Origin: Bacteroidota bacterium
GTDB taxonomy: Bacteria; Bacteroidota; Rhodothermia; Rhodothermales; UBA10348
Length of the DNA stretch: 15,108 bases
Direction of reading: 5' to 3'
Assembly: GCA_018623785.1 (NCBI GenBank)
Contig: JAAZVD010000009.1
Coordinates: 1 to 15,108 of the forward strand
Positions 15,059 to 15,108 of the stretch are shown here, one piece after another (position 1 is the stretch's first letter; each line of letters starts with the position of its first letter). A program made the position numbers and the translations under genes. A model generated the notes under the pieces. The model made no database searches. It was given only the letters and a program-made list of their open reading frames with translations, and was not told the origin of the DNA.

Positions 15059-15108
15059 CCCTGGCGGCATCGGCTCGCACGACGGCGTGGCCACGCCAAA
15101 GATATCAT

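Overview
The window (15,108 bp, roughly 58-60% GC by eye) looks like a chromosomal segment from Rhodothermota/Rhodothermales or a close relative (Balneolota/Bacteroidota). The evidence is a secreted Asp-box propeller protein ending in a type IX secretion (T9SS) type A sorting domain, a propeller/Y_Y_Y hybrid sensor kinase of the kind common in the Bacteroidota superphylum, an M14 metallopeptidase with a C-terminal glutamine-amidotransferase-like domain, and the near absence of strong Shine-Dalgarno sequences. The lineage is an inference. I saw no rRNA, tRNA, CRISPR array, insertion sequence or phage gene.

Left third (1-6792) is a signalling cluster. A large hybrid sensor histidine kinase on the minus strand starts at 3934 and runs off the left edge. 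Its reading frame is continuous except for one in-frame TAG at 2756-2758 that splits it inside the sensor propeller. Divergent from it is an NtrC/NtrX-type sigma-54 response regulator (4195-5565), with a plausible promoter at 4098-4127. Convergent with that regulator is a soluble REC-HisKA-HATPase protein (5629-6792, minus). Together they could form a phosphorelay ending in sigma-54-dependent transcription, but partner specificity cannot be read from sequence.

Middle (6793-11114): a roughly 340-bp regulatory region with a 19-bp inverted repeat and a near-perfect 15-bp direct repeat separates the REC-kinase from a FliA/WhiG-like sigma factor (7134-7901, plus). No anti-sigma or flagellar genes are visible. 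Next, on the minus strand, is a 1053-aa secreted Asp-box (sortilin-like) propeller protein with a T9SS tail and a non-propeller insertion of about 180 residues (7953-11114).

Right third (11115-15108): a secreted M14-family zinc carboxypeptidase (11270-13804, plus) is transcribed divergently from the propeller protein. Then, on the minus strand, come a small three-helix membrane protein (13844-14140) and a NUDIX hydrolase (14300-14941). The small membrane protein has a 21-codon ORF just upstream in the same frame, ended by TAA, with protein-like sequence after the stop. This is a second possible nonsense-interrupted gene. GC-rich palindromes cluster in and upstream of the small gene, and a degenerate 17-bp tandem repeat lies upstream of the NUDIX gene.

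No wholly new multi-gene system is evident. The most unusual points are the amber-split hybrid kinase, the possible ochre-interrupted small membrane gene, the inserted domain in the T9SS propeller, the 17-bp tandem repeat, and inverted repeats in most of the promoter regions.
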